64,000 bases of DNA from Caballeronia temeraria (GTDB lineage: Bacteria > Pseudomonadota > Gammaproteobacteria > Burkholderiales > Burkholderiaceae), in the NCBI RefSeq assembly GCF_001544795.2, contig NZ_FCOI02000017.1, forward strand, positions 95,010 to 159,009. Direction: 5' to 3'. Shown in pieces: positions 45,124-54,889 of the stretch. The notes under the pieces were generated by a model. It worked only from the letters and a program-made list of their open reading frames with translations, ran no database searches and was not told the DNA's origin. A program made the position numbers and the translations under genes. Numbering within the stretch: position 1 is the stretch's first letter; each line of letters opens with the position of its first letter.

Positions 45124-46614
45124 ATGTCTGATCCCACGCCTCTGCCGCTTATCGTTACCGGCATTCCTGAGCTCGACGTCATTCTTCGTGGCGGCCTGCC
45201 GAAGGATCGCATTCATCTCATTGAGGGACCCCCCGGGACCGGCAAAACCACCATTGCGTTAAGGTTCCTCATTGACGGCGTACGCAATTCTCAGCGCTGT
45301 TTATATGTAACCTTCTCCGAGAGTACTGCTGAACTCGTCAGCGCGGCGCGTACGCATGGCTGGAATGTTGAGGGGATCGATTTTTTTGAACTGGTTCCGG
45401 AAGAAGCCGAAGCTCACCGTCAACAGACCATTCTCTACCCCGCGGAGATGGAGTTCACCCAAACGATAGACCGCATCATTGAACGAATCGAGGCGACAAA
45501 TCCGGATCGGATCGTGATCGACAGCGTGTCCGAGCTAAGACTTCTCGCTCAAGACGCGCTCGGCTATCGACGCCAGTTGTCGTCGCTCAAGCGCTTTCTA
45601 CAGGGGCGCAAAGTGACCACAATAATGCTTGACGACCTGCGCTTTGGGGACCAGGGCGATCTACATAGCCTTGTTCACGGCGTCCTGTCGCTTTCTACGT
45701 TTGAGCGTGACTACGGCGCGGTCAGGCGCCGGATGCGGATCGTCAAGATGCGCGGAACTGATTTTCAGAGCGGCTGGCATGATTTTGCGCTCACCACTGG
45801 GGAGGTGCTTGTGTTTCCCAGCTTGATCGCCGAGGAGCATTCAATCGATATCACGGGCGAGCCGTTGCGGAGTCGAACAGGCCTCGATGGGGTCCTTGGT
45901 GGACTTGATCGCGGTACGACAACGATGATTATCGGACCATCCGGCGCAGGCAAGTCTTCGACCGCGCTTTGTTACGCATTAGCGGCGGTTGCGGATGGCG
46001 CGCACGCGGCGTATTTCTCTTTCGACGAGGCATACGAAACCTTTCTCCGACAAGGCAAGGGGATCGGCCTGGATCCTGAGCCCGCTCTGCAGACGGGGCG
46101 CCTCTCGTGGCGACGGATGCACCCGTCCCGCCTGTCACCCGGCGAGTTCGTATGGGCGGTGCGGCGCGAGGTCGAAGATAGTAACGCCAGGATCGTCGTT
46201 ATCGACAGTATTAATTCGTATCTGAGCACGATGCCGGAGGAACGCTCGCTCATCGTGCACCTGCACGAGTTGCTGACATATCTGAACCGGCGCGGCGTCG
46301 TCACCATACTGATTCTCGCGCAACAGGGTGTCGTTGGTGATGTGCAAAACCCGATTGACCTTAGCTTCCTGAGCGACAACGTGCTGTTGTTGAGGTTCTT
46401 CGAGGCGATGGGGGGACTAAGACGCGCGCTCGCGGTAGTAAAGCGTCGAACGGGCAATCACGATCCCCTGATCCATGAGTTCCGGTTGTCCGCAAAAGGC
46501 ATCGAAGTCGGCGCGCCGCTGCGCGAGTTGCACGGAATATTCACCGGGGTCCCGACTTATACAGGTGCAAACGAAGCACTGATAGACGATGAGAGCGACA
46601 ATGGAAACCGTTGA
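45124..46614 (+). CDS. KaiC-like double RecA-fold ATPase (module A)
   Basis: A 496-residue protein of two RecA/KaiC domains. Walker A motifs are GPPGTGKTTIALRFL (about residue 36) and GPSGAGKSSTALCYA (about 279). Walker B strands are RIVIDSVSELRLLA (about 128) and RIVVIDSINSYL (about 358). KaiC family members hydrolyse ATP and may autophosphorylate. I do not see the tandem Ser/Thr phosphosite of cyanobacterial KaiC at the expected place. No KaiA or KaiB is encoded nearby. It overlaps the following kinase gene, so the two proteins very likely act together in signalling. Confidence 0.85.
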   Translation: MSDPTPLPLIVTGIPELDVILRGGLPKDRIHLIEGPPGTGKTTIALRFLIDGVRNSQRCLYVTFSESTAELVSAARTHGWNVEGIDFFELVPEEAEAHRQQTILYPAEMEFTQTIDRIIERIEATNPDRIVIDSVSELRLLAQDALGYRRQLSSLKRFLQGRKVTTIMLDDLRFGDQGDLHSLVHGVLSLSTFERDYGAVRRRMRIVKMRGTDFQSGWHDFALTTGEVLVFPSLIAEEHSIDITGEPLRSRTGLDGVLGGLDRGTTTMIIGPSGAGKSSTALCYALAAVADGAHAAYFSFDEAYETFLRQGKGIGLDPEPALQTGRLSWRRMHPSRLSPGEFVWAVRREVEDSNARIVVIDSINSYLSTMPEERSLIVHLHELLTYLNRRGVVTILILAQQGVVGDVQNPIDLSFLSDNVLLLRFFEAMGGLRRALAVVKRRTGNHDPLIHEFRLSAKGIEVGAPLRELHGIFTGVPTYTGANEALIDDESDNGNR

Positions 46615-48268
46615 ACCGACGGCAGGCGTCATACTCATCTACGCGCCTACTGGCAGAGATGCCGACGTCATCCGGCAGACACTCCACGAGCGCGGAATAG
46701 CAGGATGCGCTGTCGCGTCGTTCGATGAAGCGTGCCATCTACTCCACCGTGACGAGGGGGTCGCCGTCGGCGGGATGATCGTCGCTGAAGAAGCGTTGGG
46801 TGGCGCCACAGCGGCCTTCACTAAGTGCCTCTCCAACCAACCTGCATGGTCCGACTTGCCAATCTGCTTGCTCACGGTTTCGGGAGGGCCGGAGAGCCCG
46901 CGGGCGCGCTGGCGTTTCTTCGAGTCGCTGGGGAACGTGACTCTGCTCGCTCGCCGTCTGCCAGCCGAATCTCTCGTGAGCGCTGCACGCGGCCTACTGC
47001 GAGCCCGGGCTCGACAACTTCAGACCAAGCACCACCTTGACGAGCTCAATGGCGCGGCTCAGACGTTGGAGCGCCGGGTCGAACAACGCACAGAAGAGCT
47101 GATGGCGGCGCAAGAAACACTGCGGCAAGCGCAAAAAATGGAGGCGATAGGGCAACTGACCGGCGGTCTCGCGCATGATTTCAACAACTTGCTGCAGGTC
47201 GTCAACTCAAACATGGAACTGGTCCAGCTTCGTATCCGTCAAGGGCGCGCGGCCGACATCGAACGTCAAATGCGCAGCGCTCACGAAGCTACGCAACGGG
47301 CCGCTGCCCTGACCCACCGCCTGCTTGCGTTCTCGCGAAGACAGACGCTGGATCCAAAACCTGTCAGTCTCAACCGCCTCGTTTTAGGCATGCTCAGCTT
47401 GATCGAGCGAACGATCGGGCCGTCGGTCTCGATTCACGCTGACCTTGGTACTGATGTGTACTGGACCATGTGTGATCCGCCTCAGCTCGAAAACGCCGTC
47501 TTGAACCTCTGCATAAACGCACGTGACGCAATGCCTGATGGCGGCGCACTGCGGATACGAACCGAGAATACAACGCTTGTGGGCAGGGCGGCTTTGCTGC
47601 ACGATCTCCCGGCCGGCGACTACGTCATACTGTCTGTAGCAGACACTGGCTGTGGTATGACGGTCGAGGTCGCCTCCAAGGCGTTCGATCCTTTCTTCAC
47701 GACCAAGCCTTTAGGACAAGGGACCGGCCTCGGGCTCTCGATGATATACGGCTTCACCCGGCAGTCGGGCGGGAAGGCGACAATTGAGTCCGAGGTTGGA
47801 GCCGGGACAGTTGTCAGCATCTACCTGCCAAGACTGATCGCAGAGCAGCCGCAGGTTGAAGAGGCGCCGCTGGCTGAGTCGATCCCGTCCGCAGTGAAGC
47901 GAAAGACCGTTCTTGTCGTCGACGACGAGCCCGAGGTGCGGACCGTATCGGCCGAAGTCCTCCGTGAAGCCGGCTACAACGTCCTGGAAGCGGCTGAAGG
48001 CATAACCGCGCTCAGCCTACTGGGGTCGAACCTAGCGATCGACATGCTTGTGACTGACATTGGCATGCCAGGGATGAACGGAAAGCAACTCGCTGATCGC
48101 GCCCGGCTAGCGCGTCCAGATCTGAAAGTTCTATTCATAACAGGGTTCGCGGAGAAGACGGCATTCCCAAGCGGCAATGTCGATCCCGGTAGCCATTTGT
48201 TGAACAAGCCTTTTCCCATCCGCGAGCTGGCACTCCGCGTCGGGCAAATAGTGAACGGAACCGTCTGA
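46601..48268 (+). CDS. Hybrid histidine kinase coupled to the KaiC-like ATPase
   Basis: A 555-residue kinase. Residues about 10-130 form a receiver-like domain without the usual phospho-Asp. A coiled coil (LERRVEQRTEELMAAQETLR, about 150-175) follows, then a HisKA-type domain with phospho-His in GGLAHDFNN, a HATPase (NLCINARDAMPDGGAL, DTGCGM, GQGTGLGLSMIYG), and a C-terminal receiver (VVDDEPEVR; phospho-Asp in MLVTDIGMPG; Lys in LNKPF). The ATG at 46601 lies within the end of the KaiC-like gene with GAGAG ahead; 46589 is an alternative. The overlap suggests a KaiC-kinase complex. A broken relative lies at 58.4 kb. Confidence 0.85.
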   Translation: METVEPTAGVILIYAPTGRDADVIRQTLHERGIAGCAVASFDEACHLLHRDEGVAVGGMIVAEEALGGATAAFTKCLSNQPAWSDLPICLLTVSGGPESPRARWRFFESLGNVTLLARRLPAESLVSAARGLLRARARQLQTKHHLDELNGAAQTLERRVEQRTEELMAAQETLRQAQKMEAIGQLTGGLAHDFNNLLQVVNSNMELVQLRIRQGRAADIERQMRSAHEATQRAAALTHRLLAFSRRQTLDPKPVSLNRLVLGMLSLIERTIGPSVSIHADLGTDVYWTMCDPPQLENAVLNLCINARDAMPDGGALRIRTENTTLVGRAALLHDLPAGDYVILSVADTGCGMTVEVASKAFDPFFTTKPLGQGTGLGLSMIYGFTRQSGGKATIESEVGAGTVVSIYLPRLIAEQPQVEEAPLAESIPSAVKRKTVLVVDDEPEVRTVSAEVLREAGYNVLEAAEGITALSLLGSNLAIDMLVTDIGMPGMNGKQLADRARLARPDLKVLFITGFAEKTAFPSGNVDPGSHLLNKPFPIRELALRVGQIVNGTV

Positions 48269-48949
48269 GCTGGGAAAACCACGCCATTACACATAAGTCG
48301 TGACGGTGGTGCGCCGCGAAAGGTCGGTTATGGTCAATGACATAGTAAAAGGGGTTCTGAACTCTTTCGACCTACTTGTGATTACCAACATCTTCGGGAC
48401 GCCTTTGCTCCATCGGGAGACGGCAGATCATCGTCATGGGCAATCGGCCGATTCAAGTTGCTTTTCGTGCCACGAATAAAATGGATGCAATGGACGCCAC
48501 GAATGGTCCGGTACGGGTCTGGCTCCAGCGCGCCTTCCGTGCCGAACAAGCAAATGAACAGCCGGCAGCAGTCAGTGTCACGGGGCTGCGCTGCCCGTCA
48601 CGATCGCCAAAGCAATGCTGCGGACCATGCGCCGAACACTGCGTCGGCCCATTTCTGCTTGCTTATGGCCTGACTCTATAAGGAATCCCAAGTGTCGACG
48701 TAATTCGCGAAAACTGCCCGCAATCAGATTGATTCGGTAATGATAGCCTTTAGGTCAGACAGATTCGAAGTCGCACCCTGTTCGAGCCCGCTAGTTCGAA
48801 TCTCGGACAGCCTTGCGCGCGAAGGCCAGATTTCTCCGATCGCGTCGATCTCCTCCTCGATCATTCGCTGCGAGAAGAACGACTGTTTGCGGCCGTGAGC
48901 TTCGGCACCTGGCCTTGAACCGGGGTAGCCATGCCTGGCGTGAGCATGC
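48269..48949. other. Non-coding stretch downstream of the module A kinase
   Basis: No intact gene was recognised. A small frame at 48436-48681 has no family resemblance. The right part may contain further ArdC-like relic in a shifted frame. Confidence 0.35.
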
Positions 48950-49287
48950 GGGCAGCTCGACACACGAAGCGTCCATCTGCATGCAAAATAACTGCCCGAT
49001 TCACCGCGGCTTTTCTGCTCACGAATCACAGCGCGAGTGTGGGTAATGAACACTTCTGCATGCTCGAAGAGTTTGAATGGCTCCGTTTCGACACGCTCAG
49101 GTTTGGCGCCGTATTCCGCAGGCAGGTTCTCGATCTGCCCGACATTGAAGTCGCTCTTAGTCAGTTTGCTTGCATGCGTAAAGGCTCCGTGCTCGTTCTT
49201 ATGTACGTTGGCGCCAAGCGCTCTTGCTTGCTTGGACGTGTTCTCGCCATTGGTCAGAGAGCCTTCGTCGAGCTGCTCAGGACGCCG
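48950..49287 (-). pseudogene. ArdC-like antirestriction protein remnant
   Basis: An open minus-strand stretch without a good start reads SKQARALGANVHKNEHG, then FNVGQIENLPAEYGAKP and EVFITHTRAVI. These are the N-terminal DNA-binding blocks of ArdC/DUF1738 proteins (KQA..LGA.VRKGE.G, then VFNVEQI.GLP) with the intervening segment deleted. The metalloprotease-like C-terminus with HELxHW is not found. ArdC genes belong to plasmids and integrative elements, consistent with the neighbouring partition genes. Confidence 0.55.
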
Positions 49288-49944
49288 TTATGACGCACGG
49301 GGAGCGTGATGCGGTCACCGACGTTTGTTGCTGTCCAACGCTTGACTCGGGCCTGACGCCTCGTTCGAGGTCAGCGATGGATTTTGTCGGTCACTCGGCT
49401 GTAGATGTCGCACAGAGGGATGTTGTTTTCGCTTTCATCGCCTTTCCTTCAGGTCTCGGGGTCGATGGATCGCGCCCATGCACCCAACGATCCTCGGGCG
49501 ATGACCGCAGAGGCAAGCTGCAAGATCTGGGAGAGAAAAGGAGGATCACCCGAATTTTTCCCGCGCCTTTACGAAGAATTTTTGCGAATACCGCGCAGCC
49601 AGGGCGAAGCCGTTCCGTCGTAGCGCGCCAGGGGATCGTTGTCGAAGGGCCGGGCCTACAGACCCGGAGAGCGAAGCGAAGAGAGCCGGTCCGCGACCCG
49701 CGGAGTCGCCCGTCTTCGCGCGGCGGGCGATCTGCACTGCGATCGGCGCTAGACGGTTAGTTGCACAGGTTGCGATCGTATGCGCGCTCAAACGCAGCAA
49801 GCTGGCAGACATCTGCATGATTGCGCGAATTTCGGCGGGCGCGCTCTCTGTGGACACCTCAAGAACACTCACGGAAGCCGAGTCACGACTTCACCTTTTT
49901 TCTAGATATTCGCGCGGAAGCCCCGCCGGCCGGACGCTGCGACG
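49288..49944. other. Non-coding stretch before the parA control region
   Basis: No recognised gene, repeat family or RNA. Composition becomes AT-richer towards the par operators. Confidence 0.35.
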
Positions 49945-50022
49945 AGTCGTAAACCGAAAAGTTAACTTGCGTTTACTTTTCGCAACGACTAAGCTTCGAC
50001 CAATTCGACCGGATGGGTCGAA
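49945..50022. promoter_or_regulatory. Candidate par operator / centromere-like repeats
   Basis: A nested inverted repeat has outer arms AGTCGT/ACGACT (49945-49950, 49985-49990) and inner arms CGAAAAGT/ACTTTTCG (49955-49962, 49975-49982). It is followed by two direct TTCGACC copies 9 bases apart (49995, 50004) and an inverted GGTCGAA (50016-50022). The cluster ends 39 bases before parA. ParA with an N-terminal HTH typically autoregulates from such sites, and ParB binds palindromes near its operon. Confidence 0.55.
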
Positions 50023-50061
50023 ATATTCTGAATCGGTCCACTGGACGCTACGGGTAGAACG

Positions 50062-51249
50062 ATGGACACCATCAAAAAGCTAAAGGCAGGGAAAACGACG
50101 GGCGCTGATCTCATGCACCTGGCGAAACTGTCGGACGGCATGCTGCAGAAAATCCGCGATGAGATGCTCGAGCCCTTTCCTCGAAAAGTGCCGCCCATTA
50201 TCTCGTCTTCTCGACTGCAGGAGATGTGTGGTATCGACAAGCAGCGCATGGGCTACGTTCTCAAGAAAGGTGAGCTCCCCGCAGGCACGCAAGCCAAGGC
50301 GGGCTCCCCACGCCAGTTCACGGTCGAAGAGACGATTGCATGGATCCGCTCAGAACGCAATCCCCTCCCCCGCAACGGTCCGGCGAAGGTTATCGTTGTG
50401 GCGAATTTCAAGGGCGGGGTGACAAAAACCACGACCTCCACCCTTCTCGCCCAAGGTCTTTCGATGCGCCGAGGTCGCCGCGTCTTGCACATCGATCTTG
50501 ACCCACAGGGAAGCGCAAGCACGTTGTATGGCATCAATCCTCACGCCGAGGTTGATTCATCTCAAACCGTCATGCCCTTGATCGAGGCTTATCTCGAGGG
50601 CCAGCCGTTCGATATGACCACCCTCCCCGTCCCGACTTACTGGCCCAACGTAGACATCATCCCGTCCTCTACCGAGCTGTTCAATGCGGAATTCATGTTG
50701 CCCGCACGGGCAGCCAGTGACGGGGAGGTTCGCTTTGAACAGGTGTTGCATGACGGATTGGCGCAACTGAAGGATACCTACGACTACATCATCGTCGATA
50801 CCGCGCCGACCCTGAGCTACCTCACAATCAATGCGATTTTTGCGGCCGACGGAGTTATTGTGCCGGTCGTGCCAGACATGCTGAGTTTTGCGTCGATGGT
50901 GCAGTTCTGGCACCTGTTCGGTGATTTGATCAACGGGATGCAAGCGTTCGACGATGGTCGGGCCAAGGAGTTTGACTTCGTCGACGTCCTCGTAACCCGC
51001 ATGACGTCAAAGCCCGCCGCGCAAATTCTGCAGGGCTGGATTACGCAGATCTATGGTTCGCGCGTCGTGCCTATCGAGATTCCCGAATCGGACCTGGCGC
51101 GCAACACCAATATGCGCTTCTCGACTTTCTACGATCTCGGGCCCAGCGATGTCGGAGCCGAGACGCTTCGCCGCATTCGCACTCCGGTAGATCAGTTGGT
51201 CGATCGCGTAGATGACAAGGTGTGCGCCATCTGGGCACAAGAGGAGTAA
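50062..51249 (+). CDS. parA: ParA partition ATPase with N-terminal DNA-binding domain
   Basis: A 395-residue type Ia ParA. Residues about 50-105 form a helix-turn-helix (SRLQEMCGIDKQRMGYVLKKGEL). The deviant Walker A VVANFKGGVTKTTTSTLL lies near residue 116, Walker A' DLDPQGSAS near 150 and Walker B YIIVDTAPTLSYL near 252. It segregates the replicon and probably represses its own operon through the operators upstream. The ATG at 50062 has a weak ribosome binding site, as is common for autoregulated parA genes. parB follows 2 bases after the stop. Confidence 0.9.
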   Translation: MDTIKKLKAGKTTGADLMHLAKLSDGMLQKIRDEMLEPFPRKVPPIISSSRLQEMCGIDKQRMGYVLKKGELPAGTQAKAGSPRQFTVEETIAWIRSERNPLPRNGPAKVIVVANFKGGVTKTTTSTLLAQGLSMRRGRRVLHIDLDPQGSASTLYGINPHAEVDSSQTVMPLIEAYLEGQPFDMTTLPVPTYWPNVDIIPSSTELFNAEFMLPARAASDGEVRFEQVLHDGLAQLKDTYDYIIVDTAPTLSYLTINAIFAADGVIVPVVPDMLSFASMVQFWHLFGDLINGMQAFDDGRAKEFDFVDVLVTRMTSKPAAQILQGWITQIYGSRVVPIEIPESDLARNTNMRFSTFYDLGPSDVGAETLRRIRTPVDQLVDRVDDKVCAIWAQEE

Positions 51250-51251
51250 CA

Positions 51252-52223
51252 ATGGCTTCATGGATGAAGGAACAGGCTGCGCGGGCGAAGAACATTCAGG
51301 TGACGGCTGAGGACAAGGAAAAAGCCTTGGACGCCCAACCCGTACCCCCTCGCACAGCACCGGGTCAATTGATGCAGTTGCAAGCAACCGCGGAACGGCA
51401 ACGCAAAGAGATCGCCGATCTCAAGGTGCAGCTGGACAGGGGTGCGCGAGCTAAGCGCCCTATCTCAAAGCTCCACGAGGTTCCTGGGCGCCGTCGTAAG
51501 CTTACTGCCGAGCAATACGCCGAACTAAAAGCAAACCTGGCCAAGTATCCGCTGGTGCACCCCGTAATCCTGGAGGCACGCGAAGACGGCGAATGGAACA
51601 TCAACGCCGGCAACAACCGCGTCGCGATCTATCGAGACCTGGGCATCGAGGAGATCGATTCGATCGTTTCGGAGATGGAGCCGGATCAGGCCGAACGGCT
51701 CGCCTTCTTTTCGAATCTCTTCGCGCCCTCCCTCTCCGACTATGAGAAATACTGGCACTTTCAGCGCCTTCAAGAAACTGCGGACGCCCTTACCCAACAG
51801 GAGTTAGCCGCGGCGGTTGGATTATCGGAATCCCACGTCAGCAAGATCTTCGCGTTTGACGGGTTACCCGCCGAGGCAAAAGTCGCCCTCGAAGAGCGCC
51901 CTGACAGACTGGGCGCCGACGCCGCCGCTCAGCTTTCCCGCGCGCACTCAGAAGGGCGAACGAGGGAAGTCATCAACGCTGTCGAGCGCTTGGTCAAGGA
52001 AGAGCGTTACACGCAGAAGGAGGCGGTTTCGAGCGTGCAGGCGAAGCCTGCGACGAAGCCCCCTCCCGCGGAGACACTAGTGGTAAAGCATGGCAAGAGA
52101 AACTACTGCGAGATCACCACGCGTGGCGGCGTAATTGGTGTGCGACTTAAGGTGGAAGCAGAGCGTGCGAACGAATGGGCCAAAGAAATTCAAGCCCTGA
52201 TCGAGTCGAAATTGAAGCAATGA
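51252..52223 (+). CDS. parB: ParB partition protein
   Basis: A 323-residue centromere-binding CTPase-type ParB. The N-terminal region (ISKLHEVPGRRRKLTAEQYA) is followed by the CTP-binding fold with INAGNNRVAIYRDLG in place of the usual GERR loop (about residue 117), and by an HTH (LTQQELAAAVGLSESHVSKIFAF, about 180). A C-terminal dimerisation domain completes it. The GNNR rather than GERR box suggests the plasmid-type ParB branch, distant from chromosomal ParB. Confidence 0.88.
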   Translation: MASWMKEQAARAKNIQVTAEDKEKALDAQPVPPRTAPGQLMQLQATAERQRKEIADLKVQLDRGARAKRPISKLHEVPGRRRKLTAEQYAELKANLAKYPLVHPVILEAREDGEWNINAGNNRVAIYRDLGIEEIDSIVSEMEPDQAERLAFFSNLFAPSLSDYEKYWHFQRLQETADALTQQELAAAVGLSESHVSKIFAFDGLPAEAKVALEERPDRLGADAAAQLSRAHSEGRTREVINAVERLVKEERYTQKEAVSSVQAKPATKPPPAETLVVKHGKRNYCEITTRGGVIGVRLKVEAERANEWAKEIQALIESKLKQ

Positions 52224-52364
52224 CTTTCGGCACGAAACTCGTGCGCAATCAGATACTTAGGCTTTTGACCAAAACACCTCAGATGCAGCCGACTTTCTAA
52301 GCCGCTGTTTTTATTGATCTTTCGTGACGAAACCAAGACCGATGCAAAGTTAAAGCCTGAAAGA

Positions 52365-52397
52365 CAAAGGCCCCCAGCTGGAAACTGAGGGCCTTTG
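52365..52397. terminator. 9-bp hairpin after parB
   Basis: CAAAGGCCC (52365-52373) and GGGCCTTTG (52389-52397) form a perfect stem around a 15-base loop. There is only a CCTTTG end rather than a T run on either strand. It may terminate the par transcript bidirectionally or be part of the origin. Confidence 0.5.
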
Positions 52398-52447
52398 CGT
52401 ACGTGGGCTTGGCTGGAAATCCTAGCACCACACTCCCCGGCTGGAAA
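52377..52447 (+). repeat. Three GCTGGAAA repeats upstream of rep (candidate iterons)
   Basis: GCTGGAAA occurs at 52377-52384, 52412-52419 and 52440-52447. Spacing is 35 and 28 bases, not strictly constant, so they are only iteron-like. They precede the rep start by about 90 bases and could bind the initiator. Confidence 0.4.
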
Positions 52448-52539
52448 CCGGAAAGGGTACAACGCTCAACCCGGAGTGTAGCGCAACAGGATCGACAGTC
52501 AAGCGAAACCCATCCATTTACCGTAATGGATCGCTCGAC

Positions 52540-53715
52540 ATGTCTATCGCGCAACGCTTCGTTGCTGGCGAGGGTGAAGCACATCCCGAAGATTCGGCCG
52601 CCCTCACCGCTTTCCGCTGTGACTCGACCAACCTCCCTTGGATCATCTTCCGGGCGGCGTTTCGCGCCGCGCACATCGAACAGATCCCTCCCCGCGCCCG
52701 TGCCGTCCTTTCCGCCCTCGCGCGGACCGTCGACGCAGCCAAGCCGTTCGGTGCCATCTTTGCGCGCCGTGAGCTCCTCACCGGCCGCGCGCTGCAATCC
52801 ATGCGGACGTTCTATCGCAGTCTCGACGATCTCGAGGTCGCCGGACTCATCGAGCGACGTCCCCAGGCCCGCTATGCCGATGCCGGCTTGTTTGGTCGCG
52901 CCTACCTTCATCTCACTGAACATGCCGCAGCTCTCCTCGGGCTCACTGAGCACTCCCCCGCGCACAAGAGCGAAGCCGTCCGGACAACTGCGCCCGCATC
53001 GGCCCAGCCTTCTTTGTCTGTACCGTCTGCCAATGTGGCAGACGGTGGAATATATAAGGATCTAAACCCTTCTCCTTTTCAAAAGAGACAACCGGGCCAA
53101 TTGCCTGCGGACCTTCAGCGCCTGCGAACCCTGGGTTTTTTTGATTTCTTGATTTTCAAACTGATGCGCGAGGCGCGTGAGCGCGGCAAGCGCCTCTCTG
53201 ATGTCGTGGAAGCCACCTGGGACCACCTTAAGCTCGCGAAGGCACCGATCAGCTACTTGCGCGCCCTGCTCCGCAACCCGGTCGATTTCGCCCTCTTGGT
53301 CCGCCGTCGGAACGCCGAATACCATGCCGAGCAGGCGCGCGCGCAGCAGCTCGTGGACGCCCAAGCCGTTGCCCGCCAACATGCCGGCTGCACGTTTATC
53401 GATGCCAACGACGCGCGCCAGTTCGTGATCGGGGCCAGCGGTGACTCCCTGACGATCTTCAGCGTCACGGAGCGCATTGGTCGCCAGGCCGCCGGATGGA
53501 TGCCGTCGTTTGCGACGGCGCTTGCTTCCGGGAAACTTCGCCCAGCTACCGCGCTCGATCTCGAGCGCTTCGCCCACGCGCAACGCCAGGCGCTCGGCAA
53601 AACACAGGCTCGTGCGATCCTGCCGACGCACACGAAGCCTCCGGTGACGCGCGCGGTACGGGAGCACATCGCCGGTCTCCGTCAACTCCTGAAAGAGCGA
53701 GGAGCGTGCGCATGA
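52540..53715 (+). CDS. Plasmid/chromid replication initiation protein
   Basis: A 391-residue protein. Residues about 38-120 resemble the helical winged-helix region of Rep proteins (FGAIFARRELLTGRALQSMR, TFYRSLDDLEVAGLIERR). A Ser/Pro-rich linker follows (about 140-180), then a second helical domain (about 190-390). Its position directly after parAB matches repABC-like and Burkholderia megaplasmid replicons. Such Rep proteins are poorly conserved, so identification rests on context and the winged-helix segment. Confidence 0.75.
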   Translation: MSIAQRFVAGEGEAHPEDSAALTAFRCDSTNLPWIIFRAAFRAAHIEQIPPRARAVLSALARTVDAAKPFGAIFARRELLTGRALQSMRTFYRSLDDLEVAGLIERRPQARYADAGLFGRAYLHLTEHAAALLGLTEHSPAHKSEAVRTTAPASAQPSLSVPSANVADGGIYKDLNPSPFQKRQPGQLPADLQRLRTLGFFDFLIFKLMREARERGKRLSDVVEATWDHLKLAKAPISYLRALLRNPVDFALLVRRRNAEYHAEQARAQQLVDAQAVARQHAGCTFIDANDARQFVIGASGDSLTIFSVTERIGRQAAGWMPSFATALASGKLRPATALDLERFAHAQRQALGKTQARAILPTHTKPPVTRAVREHIAGLRQLLKERGACA

Positions 53716-54889
53716 CGTTGGTCGCATCCGCCCGCCGCCTGCGCGTTCTCATGACGCCCATGGCGCGCACTTCACCGACGATTACGTTGCAACGACCGTG
53801 GCGGCGAGGCAATGCGATAGCCCCGATAGAAATGCAACTACCGATCGCTCCGACCAAAAATCGACCCATTGCCGGTTCGCGCGCATGCGATGGGCGCTCG
53901 CAAACCAGCGCTTAAGATGGCGATCGCGGCGGCACGATGGAACGACCTGAGCGAGACCCAAGGCTACTTCGCTCTTAGGGCTCCGACACACAGACGACCT
54001 CTGCAGCGGTCCCAGGCGACCAACGGCGATCCAAAGCGCCGTGCAAGAAGTCACGCTGCGGGAACCAGTGCGGCGATCTCGGCGTGCAAGATGGCCGCTG
54101 CGTGTCCGGGGATTCGCGTTTTCAGACAAAGCGCGGGCGCGCCGGTGTGGTGTTCCGGAAGCCTTGTCGGCTGGAACTGGCGATCGCGAAAATGGACTCG
54201 TGGAATGTACGGCGGGTCCGCCCGCGGATATTTGCAGCCCGGTGCAGGTCTCGCGAGCTGGCGAGAGCGGCCAGTTTCGACGGTGTGGCCAGTGACTGAT
54301 CGAATTGCGCGAGCAGTGCTTCTTCTGCAGCGGAGACGTCGGACCGATCGTGACTTTCAGAGCGCGCCGACAGCGCGTGTCGAGAGAAAAGGGTGGTTAC
54401 GTCGGGCACCGGATTCGCGGCGGACGCTGCATCCAGCGAAGAGGCCGAGAGCCGCCGGTGGCGCCAAGACGCCGAACATGTCTTCGCGACCCAGTCATTG
54501 GCAGTCATTCAACGGACCGACAGACGGCCGTCGGGCGACTTCATCAAATGTGCAACCGCGCGCTCCGGGTTTGGTCCATTCGCGCCGACCGCTGGTGGAG
54601 GGGCGTCGCCAGCGCGTCGCGGCGGGTCCAACCATCGAACGAGTCGCACTTCGACTAGGCTGATCAAAGGCCGCGCACGGGAGCCGTTCATACCGTTCTC
54701 GCGCGGTGGGGCCAAGCGCGGGAGGGCGGAGCGAGTTTGCCTAGGGGTATGCAATGGCATTGAGACTGATACTCCGGAAGCGGTCGCGTCTTGATCTTCT
54801 CGACCGCCTGGTGCCCGCCAGCGGGTCAAGATAGCGTCCGGAGCTACTGAGGGTGGCGCCGTCGTCAACTTTTGAGATAAGGAAATACG
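53716..54889. other. Non-coding stretch after rep
   Basis: Open frames here lack family similarity and overlap one another on both strands. It may contain decayed genes that I cannot identify. Confidence 0.35.

Larger units (their letters stand above)
52224..52539. other. Probable replication origin region between parB and rep
   Basis: The 316-base gap holds a 9-bp hairpin and three GCTGGAAA repeats (separate entries). Origins of Rep-dependent plasmids often lie directly beside rep, so this is the prime candidate. No DnaA box was securely identified. Confidence 0.4.
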
